From assembly GCA_945910225.1 (NCBI GenBank), contig CAMDYG010000007.1, positions 1 to 64,000 on the forward strand: 64,000 nucleotides of DNA, written 5' to 3'. This document shows, one piece after another, positions 39,029 through 49,926 of the stretch. The position numbers and the translations under genes are program-made. The notes under the pieces were generated by a model. That model had not been told where the DNA came from. It was given only the letters and a program-made list of their open reading frames with translations, and searched no databases. Within the stretch, counting starts at the first letter, position 1. Each line of letters opens with the position of its first letter. Origin of the DNA: an uncultured Eubacterium sp. Its GTDB lineage: Bacteria; Bacillota; Clostridia; Lachnospirales; Lachnospiraceae.

Positions 39029-39670
39029 TCAGACTTTTATCCCATTTTTCTTACATATATCATTAAGGCAGCATCTGTCACAATGTGGCGTAGTTCTTGC
39101 AGTACACACTTCTCTTCCGTGGTCTACAAATCTGTGGCATAATCCGCTTCCTTCTTCTGGAGGAACTATCTTCCACAACGCCATTTCAACCTTCTTAGGT
39201 TCTTTCTCGTCCTTTACAAGTCCGATCCTGTTGCAAAGCCTTATACAGTGTGTATCTGTAACAATTGCTGGCTTTCCGAACACATCCCCCATAATAAGGT
39301 TGGCACTCTTTCTTCCAACTCCCGGAAGCTTCAACAATTCTTCCATGCTGTCCGGCACTTTGTCATTATACTGTTCATGAAGCATACGCATACATGCGCA
39401 TATATCCCTTGCCTTGCTTTTTCCAAGCCCGCATGGTCTTACAATCTCCTCAATCTCCTCTGGAGATGCTGCAGCAAGCGAAGCTATATCTGGATATCCC
39501 TCATACAGTCCCTTAACCACAACATTTACCCTTGCATCAGTACACTGTGCCGCAAGCCTTACGCTTACAAGCAGCTTCCACGCATCATCGTAATCAAGAC
39601 TGCACTCCGAATCCGGATATTCTTCCTTTAATCTTCTGATAACCTCTAAAGCAAGTTCTTTCTTAGTCAT
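39029..39670 (-). CDS. nth: Endonuclease III
   Basis: LVSVRLAAQCTDARVN, LPGVGRKSANLIMGDVF, VDTH-like VTDTHCIRLCNR, C-X6-C-X2-C-X5-C Fe-S cluster. Confidence 0.96.
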   Translation of the reverse strand: MTKKELALEVIRRLKEEYPDSECSLDYDDAWKLLVSVRLAAQCTDARVNVVVKGLYEGYPDIASLAAASPEEIEEIVRPCGLGKSKARDICACMRMLHEQYNDKVPDSMEELLKLPGVGRKSANLIMGDVFGKPAIVTDTHCIRLCNRIGLVKDEKEPKKVEMALWKIVPPEEGSGLCHRFVDHGREVCTARTTPHCDRCCLNDICKKNGIKV

Positions 39671-39673
39671 AGC

Positions 39674-41140
39674 CTACGCATCTTTCTTCTTATAATTAGC
39701 AATTCCGAATATTGCAAGAAGCAATACACATGCAAATATCATCCAGCCAACAAGATAACCTGTTCCCATTGGTTTAAATGTATCATAATATCCCTTAAGA
39801 TATACAACTACAATAATAGCCGGTAATATGTAACTCATATAGAATCTTAACCAGACCGGAATCTTAGGACCTTTTCCTTCGTTAGCTTCTTTTCTGAATC
39901 CATCCCAGCCCCAGCCATTCTTCTTCGTACAGAATAATACGAATATCATGCTTCCAAGTGGAAGAAGATTATATGATACAAGGAAATCCTCAAGATCCAT
40001 AATTGAGGTTCCTGCGCCTAAAGGCTGGAATCTTGCAAGCTTGTTAAAGCCTAATACCGCAGGGAGTGAAAGCAGAATCATGAATATGATATTGCCTGCA
40101 ACAACCTTTTTTCTTGAAAATCCCTTAAGGTCAATATAGAAAGCTATAATGTTCTCAAATACAGCAATTACAGTTGATAATGCTGCAAATGACATGAATA
40201 TAAAGAATGCTGTTCCCCATACTCTTCCACCTGCCATATGATTAAATATGTTAGGCAGTGTAATAAATAAAAGTGATGGACCTGCTCCCGGAGCAACTCC
40301 ATAAGCGAAGCATGCAGGAATAATAATGAAACCTGCCATAAGAGCAACAAATGTATCAAGAAGAATTATATTAACTGCCTCTCCACCTATTGTTCTGTCC
40401 TTCTTTAAGTAACTTCCGAATATCTCCATCGCACCGATACCTACACTAAGTGTAAAGAATGCATGTGTCATGGCATCAAATATAACAGGTCCAAGACCTC
40501 TTGCTTTAATAGTGTCAAGATTAGGCACCATGTAGAATTTAACACCCTCTGACGCATTAGGAAGTACAAGTGAATGAACTGCAAGTACTATGATAAGGAT
40601 AAGAAGGAGTGACATCATAACCTTAGTAATCTTCTCAACACCCTTCTGTAGTCCGAGTGCGCATACACCGAATGATAATAATACTGCAACAATCATCCAG
40701 ACTGTCATTGTACCTGGCTGTGAAAGCATATCTGTAAATGCACCTGAAACACCCTCAGGGTCTAAGCCAGACATTGCACCTCTCGCTTCACGCCATGCAT
40801 AATAAAGCATCCAGCCGGCAACCATTGTATAGAAAGCCATAAGAATATAACTTCCGACTACTGATACCCATTTGAAATAATGCCATTTGCTTCCCTTAGT
40901 CTCTAATTCTTCAAATGCTCTTGCAGCACCTTTTCCGCTTCCTCGTCCTATTGTAAACTCAGCACACATAATAGGAAAGCCAAGAATTGCAAGGAATACA
41001 AGATAGATAAGCACGAATGCCGCACCACCATTCTCGCCGCATATGTACGGGAATTTCCATACATTTCCAAGTCCTACCGCACAGCCGGCTGACACTAAGA
41101 TAAAGCCGAGACGCGATCCGAATTTTTCTCTCTCTTTCAA
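39674..41140 (-). CDS. Sodium-dependent (NSS family) transporter
   Basis: GSRLGFILVSAGCAVGLGNVWKFPYICGENGGAAFVLIYL. Confidence 0.95.
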   Translation of the reverse strand: MKEREKFGSRLGFILVSAGCAVGLGNVWKFPYICGENGGAAFVLIYLVFLAILGFPIMCAEFTIGRGSGKGAARAFEELETKGSKWHYFKWVSVVGSYILMAFYTMVAGWMLYYAWREARGAMSGLDPEGVSGAFTDMLSQPGTMTVWMIVAVLLSFGVCALGLQKGVEKITKVMMSLLLILIIVLAVHSLVLPNASEGVKFYMVPNLDTIKARGLGPVIFDAMTHAFFTLSVGIGAMEIFGSYLKKDRTIGGEAVNIILLDTFVALMAGFIIIPACFAYGVAPGAGPSLLFITLPNIFNHMAGGRVWGTAFFIFMSFAALSTVIAVFENIIAFYIDLKGFSRKKVVAGNIIFMILLSLPAVLGFNKLARFQPLGAGTSIMDLEDFLVSYNLLPLGSMIFVLFCTKKNGWGWDGFRKEANEGKGPKIPVWLRFYMSYILPAIIVVVYLKGYYDTFKPMGTGYLVGWMIFACVLLLAIFGIANYKKKDA

Positions 41141-41199
41141 AATAAAACCTCCGATATTTATATTTACATTATCTTAAATTGTATCATAAAGAAAACATT

Positions 41200-42954
41200 C
41201 TATCCACGGCTTTTTCTTACTTCCTCAGTAATTATATCGCCTCCCTGGCTTTTCCACTCATCCACAAATGTATCAAAATAATCAATATCTTCTTCACCAC
41301 TTATTATCTTAAGATATGCTTCTTTTTCTTTTGTCTTGAGCCTCCACCACCGGCTCTTCATCGTATCTGTTGTTTTAAAATATAATGATTCCACAACCTT
41401 TATGTTGTCCTGTGATATCAGGCTGCATGCCCTTATTCTGGACATATATGCTGCCCATTGCGTACTTGTTGCGCCTTTCCTTCCCAATGTACTTCCACCT
41501 GAGTTTCTTGCAACAAGATATGTCTGTCCGGTATTCTCGATATATGAACTGCACGCTGTATAATATGAGCGTTCCAGAAGTTCAAGGTCTTCTGGATCTT
41601 TATCCCCCGACAATGCCATGTCAATATTCTTGTAGCATATAGATAATGCATTATTATAATCAACATTTATTGATAATGGTCTTGCTGTTGGTTCAACATT
41701 CAGCTGATAATAATCAGCAAATTCTTCACAATCACTGCAATCAAATCTTACCTTGTCAAACATAACGCTTATCATCTTGGCTGCAATCTCAGGATGTTCA
41801 TATCCTTTTCTTACTACTACATATTTGTAACATGGATTCTGGCTGTGATAACTTGTACTTCCATCTTCTGACGTTGCTATTAAATATGGCTGCCAGTCAG
41901 CATCTGGATCGTTTCCCACCGCATTAACCAGAGGATTATTAGGCGCCCACCATGGACCAAAAAATGAACCACACTGTCCACCCTCAATCAGTTCACATAT
42001 ATTAGTTGAAGTTCTTAACAGAAAATCGTTATCTATTATCCCCTGGCTATACAATTCACTGATATACGCCAGAGCTGCCTTAGCTTCTTCTGTTACTGAG
42101 CCATATACAACATTACCTTCATTATCCAGTATCCATTGCTTCGGGTACGAATTGAAACACGCAAATATTATATCAAGCAGAAATTCACTGCTATATCCAC
42201 ACTCTCCGGTAACATCCGTATCTACCACCAGTCCGACTGTATTAGGTTTTCCATTCTCATCAACCCCATTATTTCCCGGATCATTAGCTAGAAATGCAGA
42301 AACTATATCAACCACATCATCTATTGTCTCAGGTTCTGAAAGTCCCAGTGTATCCATCCAGTCCTTACGCAGCCATACCAGATTAGGTCCATCAGTTATA
42401 TTCGTCTCTGGCAGTGCCATTATCTTTCCATCATATGTAACCATATCCTTAAGAGAATCCCCAAAGCTGTCATACATATCTTTTATCTTGTCACTTAAAC
42501 AGTTATCATAACTCTCCGTAAGGTCCTCTATAAGATCTGCTTCTACAAGCTGCTGCACCTCATCCTGACTTGATACAACCATTATATCTGGAAGATTCTC
42601 CATGGAGATTGCCATGGAAACATTAGTATCATACTGGCTGTCTGCTGCCTCAAATGCATCCACATTCTGTACATTTATAACGGACTTTATGTACCTTGTA
42701 TATGCATTATCTGTGTATGTATCACCTTCCGGCATATTAGAATTATTAATACTTGTCATTTTACCAAGTGTATAATTAATAGTCTCCGGGTAAGCTCCGT
42801 ACGGCGTAGTCCTTGCGAGTTCCATCTGCGCTTCATAATCAGATGGTTCCCCGGACGCAAAACCAGCCGGGCTTTTACACCCGGCTAAAGTAATCATTAT
42901 TCCTGCAGCTGCTAATGCTGCGGTTCTTTTTAATGTTGTTTTAATCCCTCTCAT
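41200..42954 (-). CDS. Extracellular solute-binding lipoprotein (large, LplA/YtcQ-like)
   Basis: Lipobox LAGC; 584 aa; downstream of the malF/malG-like genes. Confidence 0.85.
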   Translation of the reverse strand: MRGIKTTLKRTAALAAAGIMITLAGCKSPAGFASGEPSDYEAQMELARTTPYGAYPETINYTLGKMTSINNSNMPEGDTYTDNAYTRYIKSVINVQNVDAFEAADSQYDTNVSMAISMENLPDIMVVSSQDEVQQLVEADLIEDLTESYDNCLSDKIKDMYDSFGDSLKDMVTYDGKIMALPETNITDGPNLVWLRKDWMDTLGLSEPETIDDVVDIVSAFLANDPGNNGVDENGKPNTVGLVVDTDVTGECGYSSEFLLDIIFACFNSYPKQWILDNEGNVVYGSVTEEAKAALAYISELYSQGIIDNDFLLRTSTNICELIEGGQCGSFFGPWWAPNNPLVNAVGNDPDADWQPYLIATSEDGSTSYHSQNPCYKYVVVRKGYEHPEIAAKMISVMFDKVRFDCSDCEEFADYYQLNVEPTARPLSINVDYNNALSICYKNIDMALSGDKDPEDLELLERSYYTACSSYIENTGQTYLVARNSGGSTLGRKGATSTQWAAYMSRIRACSLISQDNIKVVESLYFKTTDTMKSRWWRLKTKEKEAYLKIISGEEDIDYFDTFVDEWKSQGGDIITEEVRKSRG

Positions 42955-42958
42955 ACAT

Positions 42959-43807
42959 TTAACCCTTTACTGCTCCTGACATGCTTTCATTATAACATCT
43001 TTGCATAATCATAAACAAGGCTGCAATTGGAATTGATATAAGTACTGCACCTGCAGCAAATCTTGTATACCATACATCAACATATTCCTTTTCAAGCATC
43101 TGCCATAATCCGATTGCCACTGTATAATACTTTGCATTCGCACGGCATATTACTCTTGCAAATATGAAATCCACCCATGGTGCTATAAACGATGTAAGTG
43201 TTGTATATACAATTATAGGCTTACTTAATGGTATTGTTATTTTTGTAAATACCTGCCACTTCGTTGCTCCATCTATCATGGCTGCTTCATCTATTGTTTT
43301 AGGAATCGTATCAAAGAATCCTTTGGCAATATAAAACTGTATTCCCGCAGATGCCGAATATACAAGCACAAGTGCCACTCTTATCATTGAGCCTTCTGAA
43401 AGTCCTACAGCTTTTAATATATAATACACCGCTACCATTGCCATGAATGCTGGAAACAATCCAAGAATCATCGCTATATTCATCATGGCTTTTCTCATTC
43501 TGAACTTAAGTCTTGACATACAGTAAGCGACAGACAAGACAAAAAATGTTGATATTATACATGAGAAAATAGCTACAATAAGTGTATTCCAGAACATCCT
43601 TGGAAAGTTAAGAATTCCAGTATCTGTAAAAAGCTTTATGTAATTATCAAGCGAATACTGTTTAGGGAAAAATGAACTTGTATACGCTCCTTTCTGGGCT
43701 CTGAAGCTTGTAAGGATTATCCAGAAAAGCGGACTTACCCATGCTATCGCTAATACTGTAAGCACTGTATGTGCCAGTATATTCTTAATAGTTTTCTTCT
43801 TTTTCAC
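42959..43807 (-). CDS. Sugar ABC transporter permease (MalG-like)
   Basis: EAAMIDGATKWQVFTKITIPLSKPIIVY EAA loop; six TM. Confidence 0.92.
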   Translation of the reverse strand: MKKKKTIKNILAHTVLTVLAIAWVSPLFWIILTSFRAQKGAYTSSFFPKQYSLDNYIKLFTDTGILNFPRMFWNTLIVAIFSCIISTFFVLSVAYCMSRLKFRMRKAMMNIAMILGLFPAFMAMVAVYYILKAVGLSEGSMIRVALVLVYSASAGIQFYIAKGFFDTIPKTIDEAAMIDGATKWQVFTKITIPLSKPIIVYTTLTSFIAPWVDFIFARVICRANAKYYTVAIGLWQMLEKEYVDVWYTRFAAGAVLISIPIAALFMIMQRCYNESMSGAVKG

Positions 43808-45144
43808 TGGAATCCCTCCTCATCTTTATATGACTTTGTCCTTCTATACACAAGAAGTGAACCTATTGCAAGGAATATAAATGTCATAATACCAATAACT
43901 GCTCCAAGATTATAATACTGATAATCTACTGTCATCTTGTACAGCCATGTTACCAGTAAATCTGTTTTACCAGCTGTTTCTCCTGTCATAACAGGATCAC
44001 CTTTAGTAAGCAGGTAAACTATGTTGAAATTGTTTATATTAGCTGTAAATGTAGTTATAAGATATGGAGTTGTTACAAAAAACATATATGGCATTGTTAT
44101 TTTCATAAACTTGACAAATCCATTAGCCCCATCCACGTCTGCCGCCTCATACAATTCCATAGGAATATTCTGCAATATTCCGGTTACCTGAAGAATAGTA
44201 TAAGGAATACCAATCCAGAGATTTACAACTATTACAGTAATTCTTGCCCATGTCGCATTAGTAAAGAATGGTAAAGATCTGCTTATCCATCCTGCATTTT
44301 TAAGAACGACATTAACTATTCCATCATGTGCCAGCATACTTCTGATTATAAGAAGTGAAACAAACTGTGGAATTGCTATTGAAAGCACAAATATAAATCT
44401 CCAGAAAGATTTAAATTTTGTTCCTTTCCTGTTAATGAGAAGGGCTACGAGTATGCCGAATATATAATTCAAAAATGTTGCAAATATTGCCCATACTATA
44501 GTCCATCCAAATACTGACCAGAATGATTTTCCTATCATACTTCCAGAATCAAATATCTGTTTAAAATTCTCAAGTCCAACCCAGTTAAATAATACCAGGT
44601 GGCTGTCAACCTTACTATAATTAGTAAATGCCATGCTTATCATGAATACAAGAGGAAGTATTGTAAATATAAGCACTCCTGATACTGGAAGTGTCAATAA
44701 CAGTTTGTGAAGATTCTCATTAAATAGCGACTTTACATCTTCCACAAATGTATTGATATGTTTTCCTTTTTCCTTTAACACTTCAATCTTATATGAACTT
44801 TTTACTGCACTTGCTGCCACAATTATATAGGCAGCTATAAGGAATATTGTCGCTATTCCATATAAAAGTATAAGCAGTGAATTATCGCCAGCTACATACT
44901 CATATACTCCAAGCTTCTCATTCCATATTTCCTGCTGGGGTCTGCCCCCCAGACTTGGAAGCATCGCAAGGCAGCTAAATCCCTTCATAACCATAAAGCA
45001 TATAAAGGCAACTTCTAAAGCCACATATATAATACCTTTTATTATCTGCTTTCCTACCAGATTACCAAGTCCGGGAATCAGAATACTCAGCTTAGTAAAT
45101 ATATTTCCTTTTCTAAATGATTCTGTGAATTTAACTGCCATCAC
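43804..45144 (-). CDS. Sugar ABC transporter permease (MalF-like)
   Basis: YEAADVDGANGFVKFMKITMPYMFFVTTPYLITTF EAA loop; N-terminal extra TM segments. Confidence 0.92.
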   Translation of the reverse strand: MMAVKFTESFRKGNIFTKLSILIPGLGNLVGKQIIKGIIYVALEVAFICFMVMKGFSCLAMLPSLGGRPQQEIWNEKLGVYEYVAGDNSLLILLYGIATIFLIAAYIIVAASAVKSSYKIEVLKEKGKHINTFVEDVKSLFNENLHKLLLTLPVSGVLIFTILPLVFMISMAFTNYSKVDSHLVLFNWVGLENFKQIFDSGSMIGKSFWSVFGWTIVWAIFATFLNYIFGILVALLINRKGTKFKSFWRFIFVLSIAIPQFVSLLIIRSMLAHDGIVNVVLKNAGWISRSLPFFTNATWARITVIVVNLWIGIPYTILQVTGILQNIPMELYEAADVDGANGFVKFMKITMPYMFFVTTPYLITTFTANINNFNIVYLLTKGDPVMTGETAGKTDLLVTWLYKMTVDYQYYNLGAVIGIMTFIFLAIGSLLVYRRTKSYKDEEGFQ

Positions 45145-45170
45145 GTCACCCCTTTACAGTTTCTCATCAA

Positions 45171-46421
45171 TTACTTTGCAATTGATGTATTAATCTGCTT
45201 ATAGAAATCCTGTGTCTTAGCTGCTGCGTTATCCTGTGTTACCTCACCATTAACAATTGCTTTTGCAAAATTCTGTGCTGGTGTCCAGTAATCATTCATT
45301 CCTGTTACAGTTGGCTGTATTACTGATGTCTTGTTAAATGTATCATTCTGCGCTGTTACAAGTGCATCATTCTTAACTGCATCTGTATCAAGAAGCTCTG
45401 TATTACAAGGAATAACACCTCTTAAATCGTAATGTTTCTGCTGTGCTTCCTTGCCTCCAAGGTATTTTGCAAGGGCAACTGCAACCTGCTGGTACTTGCA
45501 GTTTGGATTAACTGCTATAGCCTTAGATCCTGCAAATGCTAATAACTGCTTATCTTTTCCGCCAATCTTAACTGTTGGAAGTGAAACTGCACCAAAATTA
45601 TCTCCAAGGATTTCTTTAACACTCTTGTAATCCCATGAACCTGAAAAATAAGCACCTACTGAGCCATCTCTTAAACCAGCGATACCAACACCCTGAAGGT
45701 CATTGACAAAGTTAGGGTTATTAACAAGTGAAACCATAGCCTGTGTTGCCTGTGTTCCTTTATCTCCTGAGATATCAACACCTGCTGAATTATCTTTTCC
45801 ATCTTTTCCGAAATATGTACAGCCATTAGCAAGGAAGAATGATGACATGTACCAGCCCTCTGTAATATTGAAAGCTACCTTATCCTTCTCAAGCATTTTA
45901 TCAAGGCTCTTTACATCACTGTCTGTAAACTTGCTCTTATCATAGTACATAAACCATGTGTTAGTTGTGAATGGAACTCCATATATTGCACCATCAACTG
46001 TAACAGAATCTACTATTGCATCTGAGTTAGTCTTCTTAACATAATCTGCTGTTTCTCCTCCAAGCTTTGCAATTGCATTGGCATCTATAAGTGCCTGTAA
46101 CTGATCGTTAGCGAAGAAATATACATCTCCTGAATTCTCCGGATCCTGTGGTACTGTCTTTCCCGCATCCTGTTCCGAGCATACACCATATTCAAATGTA
46201 AGATCCCATTCAGGATGTTCTGAATTAAACTGCTCACACATTGTCTGAAGCCATTTGCCATTCTCATCTGCCTGGTCCTCAGCACTTCCCCATACTTTAA
46301 TTGTTGCTGTAATCTTCTCATCATCTGATGATGAATCATTCTTTGCTGCTCCACATCCCACAAAAAGCGAGCCACACATTGTTGCTGCCATCATAGCAGC
46401 GGCAAACCTTTTAAATCTCAT
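45171..46421 (-). CDS. Maltose/maltodextrin-type ABC solute-binding lipoprotein (MalE-like)
   Basis: Lipobox FVGCG; ITATIKVWGSAEDQADENGKWLQTMCEQFNSEHPEWDLTFEYG. Confidence 0.9.
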   Translation of the reverse strand: MRFKRFAAAMMAATMCGSLFVGCGAAKNDSSSDDEKITATIKVWGSAEDQADENGKWLQTMCEQFNSEHPEWDLTFEYGVCSEQDAGKTVPQDPENSGDVYFFANDQLQALIDANAIAKLGGETADYVKKTNSDAIVDSVTVDGAIYGVPFTTNTWFMYYDKSKFTDSDVKSLDKMLEKDKVAFNITEGWYMSSFFLANGCTYFGKDGKDNSAGVDISGDKGTQATQAMVSLVNNPNFVNDLQGVGIAGLRDGSVGAYFSGSWDYKSVKEILGDNFGAVSLPTVKIGGKDKQLLAFAGSKAIAVNPNCKYQQVAVALAKYLGGKEAQQKHYDLRGVIPCNTELLDTDAVKNDALVTAQNDTFNKTSVIQPTVTGMNDYWTPAQNFAKAIVNGEVTQDNAAAKTQDFYKQINTSIAK

Positions 46422-46424
46422 AAA

Positions 46425-46503
46425 AAACCCTCCTTAATGATTATCCGTGACAGCTTATAATTACTGTCCTCTCTTGATAATCTAATTATATTAAGGAGGG
46501 TTT
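46425..46503. promoter_or_regulatory. 14-bp perfect inverted repeat including the malE-like Shine-Dalgarno sequence
   Basis: 46425-46438 aaaccctccttaat and 46490-46503 attaaggagggttt; on the minus strand the arm nearest the start codon reads ATTAAGGAGGGTTTTTTATG. Confidence 0.8.
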
Positions 46504-46535
46504 AATATTAATATATAAGATATTTTAGAAACATA

Positions 46536-48293
46536 TCAGTTTTTTATGTTGTATGGTTTTGCCGGGAATTTTATTGTTATTGTTGTTCCGTCATCTGGCG
46601 TGCTCTGCACTTCCAGATGGTAATTGTCGCCGTAATAAAGTCTTATTCTGTCGTTTACATTTCTTGCCCCATAACCTTTTGACTGGGCTGTTAAGAAGTT
46701 TTCTACTGTTTCTCTATCCATGCCTGCACCATTGTCAGACACTTTCACACATACCAGTTTATTGCCGTCTTCATCCGTCTGCAGCTCTGCCTCTACTGTT
46801 ATTATGCCTTTTCTGTCTGTCAGAAGGTCTATGCCGTGGTCTATTGCATTTTCTACTAACGGCTGTAGTATGAGATTTAATGATTCGCAAGGCAGTACGT
46901 CTTCTGATACATTTATTACTACATCAAATGAGTTATCATGCATTATCTGCTGTATCTTAAGATATGACTGCATGTTGCTTAATTCCTGTTCAAAGCTTAG
47001 TGTATTCTTTCCCTTATTAAGCGAGGTCCGGTAATAATTGGACAATGCAAGTGTTATCTCACTTATATCTTCCTGTTCATACTCTATTGCTTTCCAGTTA
47101 ATAAGAGACAATGAATTATATAGGAAATGCGGATTAATCTGTGCTCTTAACGCACGCATTTCTGATTCTTTCTGGCTGATACGTCCCTCGTAAACCTGTG
47201 TGATAAGATTCTTGGTCTGCCGTGTCATACTGTTAAAGCTATGGATCAGGTCTCCTATTTCATCCTTATCATCAGTATTAATAACTGCATCAAAATCTCC
47301 ATTTTCAACCTTTGCCATGCTGTCTTTAAGCTTCTTAATCCTACTTGTAATGAATCCTGACGTTGAAACTGTTGCAGCTACTGCTCCTGCAAGAGCGACA
47401 ATTGCTGCAACTATTATCATGGTAATTATTGAATTGGCCGATCTTAACACAAGGTTTCTTGGTTCATATACATATACAGTCCAGCCCGTTACCGGACTTT
47501 CCTTCTTCACTATTGAATATCCTTCTACATTCTTGCATGTATCATTATTCCAGTCTGCCTCTCCAATAAATGAAAGCAGCCTGTCATCATCCAGCCTGTA
47601 CCTGGCATTGTTATTTTCAAATGTATCCGCACTGCATATAACATTGCCATCTGCATCAAGTATTATTACTCCTGTATCCTGCTCAAGACCTCCGGTAAAT
47701 GAATTCATAACACTGTCATAATCAACATCTATATATATAATTCCAAGTATTCCTAACTGGTCTAGTGTAGACATTTTACGAGCTGATATAATTGTCTTAT
47801 CCAATTCATCTACATACCACTGAATCTTTGTGCTCTTTGAGGCTGACTCATAAAAAGGTTTATCCTTAATCTCATCAATTGGCGCAATAGTGGTATCATG
47901 CTTAATGCCCTTATCCACATATATTGTCACTCTGTTAATATCATCATGAAAGTACTTGAGTGATGAAAGCATAGGGTCAAATGTAGTAACAATCTGGTTA
48001 TACATCTCATATGTGCTTTTGTAATCATAAGAAAGTACTCCTGACAATGTATCATTAAACGTTATATAGTTAGACAAATTGTCATACACCTCTATAAGAC
48101 CATCTGACGTTGTCACAGACTGTTCCAATGCTCCCTTAATGCTCTTTAAATCTCTGTCCATAAGGATATTTCTCATCTGACAGTATGCAAATACAAAAAG
48201 TACAATCAAAGGAATCAATCCGGTCAATACATATATAATAGCCAGTTTGTTCTGAAGTCTTATATCATTGATTTTCTGCTTAATCTTCTTCAA
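46536..48293 (-). CDS. Two-component sensor histidine kinase (YesM-like)
   Basis: Two TM segments, HAMP, LRAQINPHFLYNSLSLINW, NAIDHGIDLL, HATPase DNGAGMDRE. Confidence 0.94.
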   Translation of the reverse strand: MKKIKQKINDIRLQNKLAIIYVLTGLIPLIVLFVFAYCQMRNILMDRDLKSIKGALEQSVTTSDGLIEVYDNLSNYITFNDTLSGVLSYDYKSTYEMYNQIVTTFDPMLSSLKYFHDDINRVTIYVDKGIKHDTTIAPIDEIKDKPFYESASKSTKIQWYVDELDKTIISARKMSTLDQLGILGIIYIDVDYDSVMNSFTGGLEQDTGVIILDADGNVICSADTFENNNARYRLDDDRLLSFIGEADWNNDTCKNVEGYSIVKKESPVTGWTVYVYEPRNLVLRSANSIITMIIVAAIVALAGAVAATVSTSGFITSRIKKLKDSMAKVENGDFDAVINTDDKDEIGDLIHSFNSMTRQTKNLITQVYEGRISQKESEMRALRAQINPHFLYNSLSLINWKAIEYEQEDISEITLALSNYYRTSLNKGKNTLSFEQELSNMQSYLKIQQIMHDNSFDVVINVSEDVLPCESLNLILQPLVENAIDHGIDLLTDRKGIITVEAELQTDEDGNKLVCVKVSDNGAGMDRETVENFLTAQSKGYGARNVNDRIRLYYGDNYHLEVQSTPDDGTTITIKFPAKPYNIKN

Positions 48294-49834
48294 CTTAATT
48301 CTCCCTGATTCCTGAATTTCTGAGGACTTACGCCAAAGTACTCCCTGAAGCTCTGTACGAAATATGAAACATTTGAATAACCAACCTGTTCGCTTATATT
48401 CACAATCTTCATATTCGTATCAGTAAGCAGCTCCTTAGCCTTCTCCATTCTGTACTGTTTAATATATTTGCTGAGATTCTGTCCTGTTTCTTTCTTAAAC
48501 AACGAACTCAGATAACTTGGTGCAAGATAAACCATGTCTGCAAGCTGCTGTGCGCCGATCTCTTCTCCATAATGATTATGTATATAATTCTTTACTGTCT
48601 CTATCTCCCGATGTGCTGCCGCTGGTTCTTTCCCAAAGCTTTTTTCTAACAGATCAATGTTGTTATTGACAATTTCCATTATGCAGGAGAAATCCTCTGA
48701 CTTATACAGCCTGTCAATCTCCCTGCCAAATTCCGCTTCATCAGCACCTGGAATATTATCATAGAAATCCTTCAGCAGATTGGAGAATACAAACTTAATG
48801 TATATATGTGAGAAGTTCGACTGTCCTCTGTATTTCTTGCACAGCGCATCAAAATGTATCCGCAGGAATGTGATATCTTTCATCTTGATATCCTGCTTCA
48901 TCTGCTTCATAAGTGCATCATCATCAATCTGCACAAGCACAGGCGTATCTTCACTTATATTATCAGAAAAAATATATCTTCCAGTTTCATAGAACTTGTT
49001 ATTCATCAGCGTATCAACTGCATCCATAACCTGTGGAAGCTCATGGTAATCATTGAATAAATCGGACACAGCAATGTACATAAACTGACCTGTCTTTTTA
49101 TATATATAGTCATGAATCTTTGTAAACATTTCTTCTATGCTCTTCTCAGTATTGCCACCCGCTGCCAGTGATTTATCTGAAAATATGATAACTGACTGCG
49201 AAGGGTTAAGGTTAAGATACTGATAATCCAGCCCACCAGTTATATCTTTAAATATGTCCTCTCCTGCGTCATACTTTCCAAAGAAATCCGTGTTGAATTC
49301 TATAAGCGCGAGTCTGTTGTACTCTGCCAGAAAATCCCCATTATCAAGTATTCCCGACGCATCTCCTGAGTTAATCAGCGTATACATATAATACTGCTTT
49401 ATGAAATTCGCCTGTCTGTTATAGTCCTCATCCTTCTTATGTTCCTCATCAAGCTCATTAATAACTCCTGTAATTGTCGAGCTGAACTCTGCCGGGTCAA
49501 CAGGCTTTAATATGTAATCTTTAACTCCTAACTTAACTGCCAGCTTGGCATACTCGAACTCATTGTAACCTGAGAATATCACTGTCTTTAAGCTGATGTT
49601 ATTCTGAATCACATTTTTAATAAGCTCTATTCCGTCCATAAATGGCATCTTAACATCTGTAAGCAGTATATCTATATGCCCAAGTCCTGCATTCTTGTCA
49701 GAAGTCAGATATTCCAGTGCCTGCTTTCCGTTGCACGCTTCAATAACACCAAGCTCTATTCCCATTCTCTTAAGAAGCATTCTTATTCCGCTTCTTTCTA
49801 TCTTTTCGTCATCTACTATAAGTATGTTATACAT
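48290..49834 (-). CDS. Two-component response regulator with AraC-type HTH (YesN-like)
   Basis: ILIVDDEKIERSGIRMLL, LLTDVKMPFMDGIEL, C-terminal AraC HTH APSYLSSLFKKETGQNLSKYIKQYRMEKAKELL...VGYSNVSYFVQSFREYFGVSPQKFR. Confidence 0.95.
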   Translation of the reverse strand: MYNILIVDDEKIERSGIRMLLKRMGIELGVIEACNGKQALEYLTSDKNAGLGHIDILLTDVKMPFMDGIELIKNVIQNNISLKTVIFSGYNEFEYAKLAVKLGVKDYILKPVDPAEFSSTITGVINELDEEHKKDEDYNRQANFIKQYYMYTLINSGDASGILDNGDFLAEYNRLALIEFNTDFFGKYDAGEDIFKDITGGLDYQYLNLNPSQSVIIFSDKSLAAGGNTEKSIEEMFTKIHDYIYKKTGQFMYIAVSDLFNDYHELPQVMDAVDTLMNNKFYETGRYIFSDNISEDTPVLVQIDDDALMKQMKQDIKMKDITFLRIHFDALCKKYRGQSNFSHIYIKFVFSNLLKDFYDNIPGADEAEFGREIDRLYKSEDFSCIMEIVNNNIDLLEKSFGKEPAAAHREIETVKNYIHNHYGEEIGAQQLADMVYLAPSYLSSLFKKETGQNLSKYIKQYRMEKAKELLTDTNMKIVNISEQVGYSNVSYFVQSFREYFGVSPQKFRNQGELS

Positions 49835-49926
49835 AAATCTACCCCGAAACCTTCATCATTCACGAACTTACGCTCATGTATTGATTATAGCTTCCGGGGC
49901 AGTTATTATCAACTTATTTAATTATA

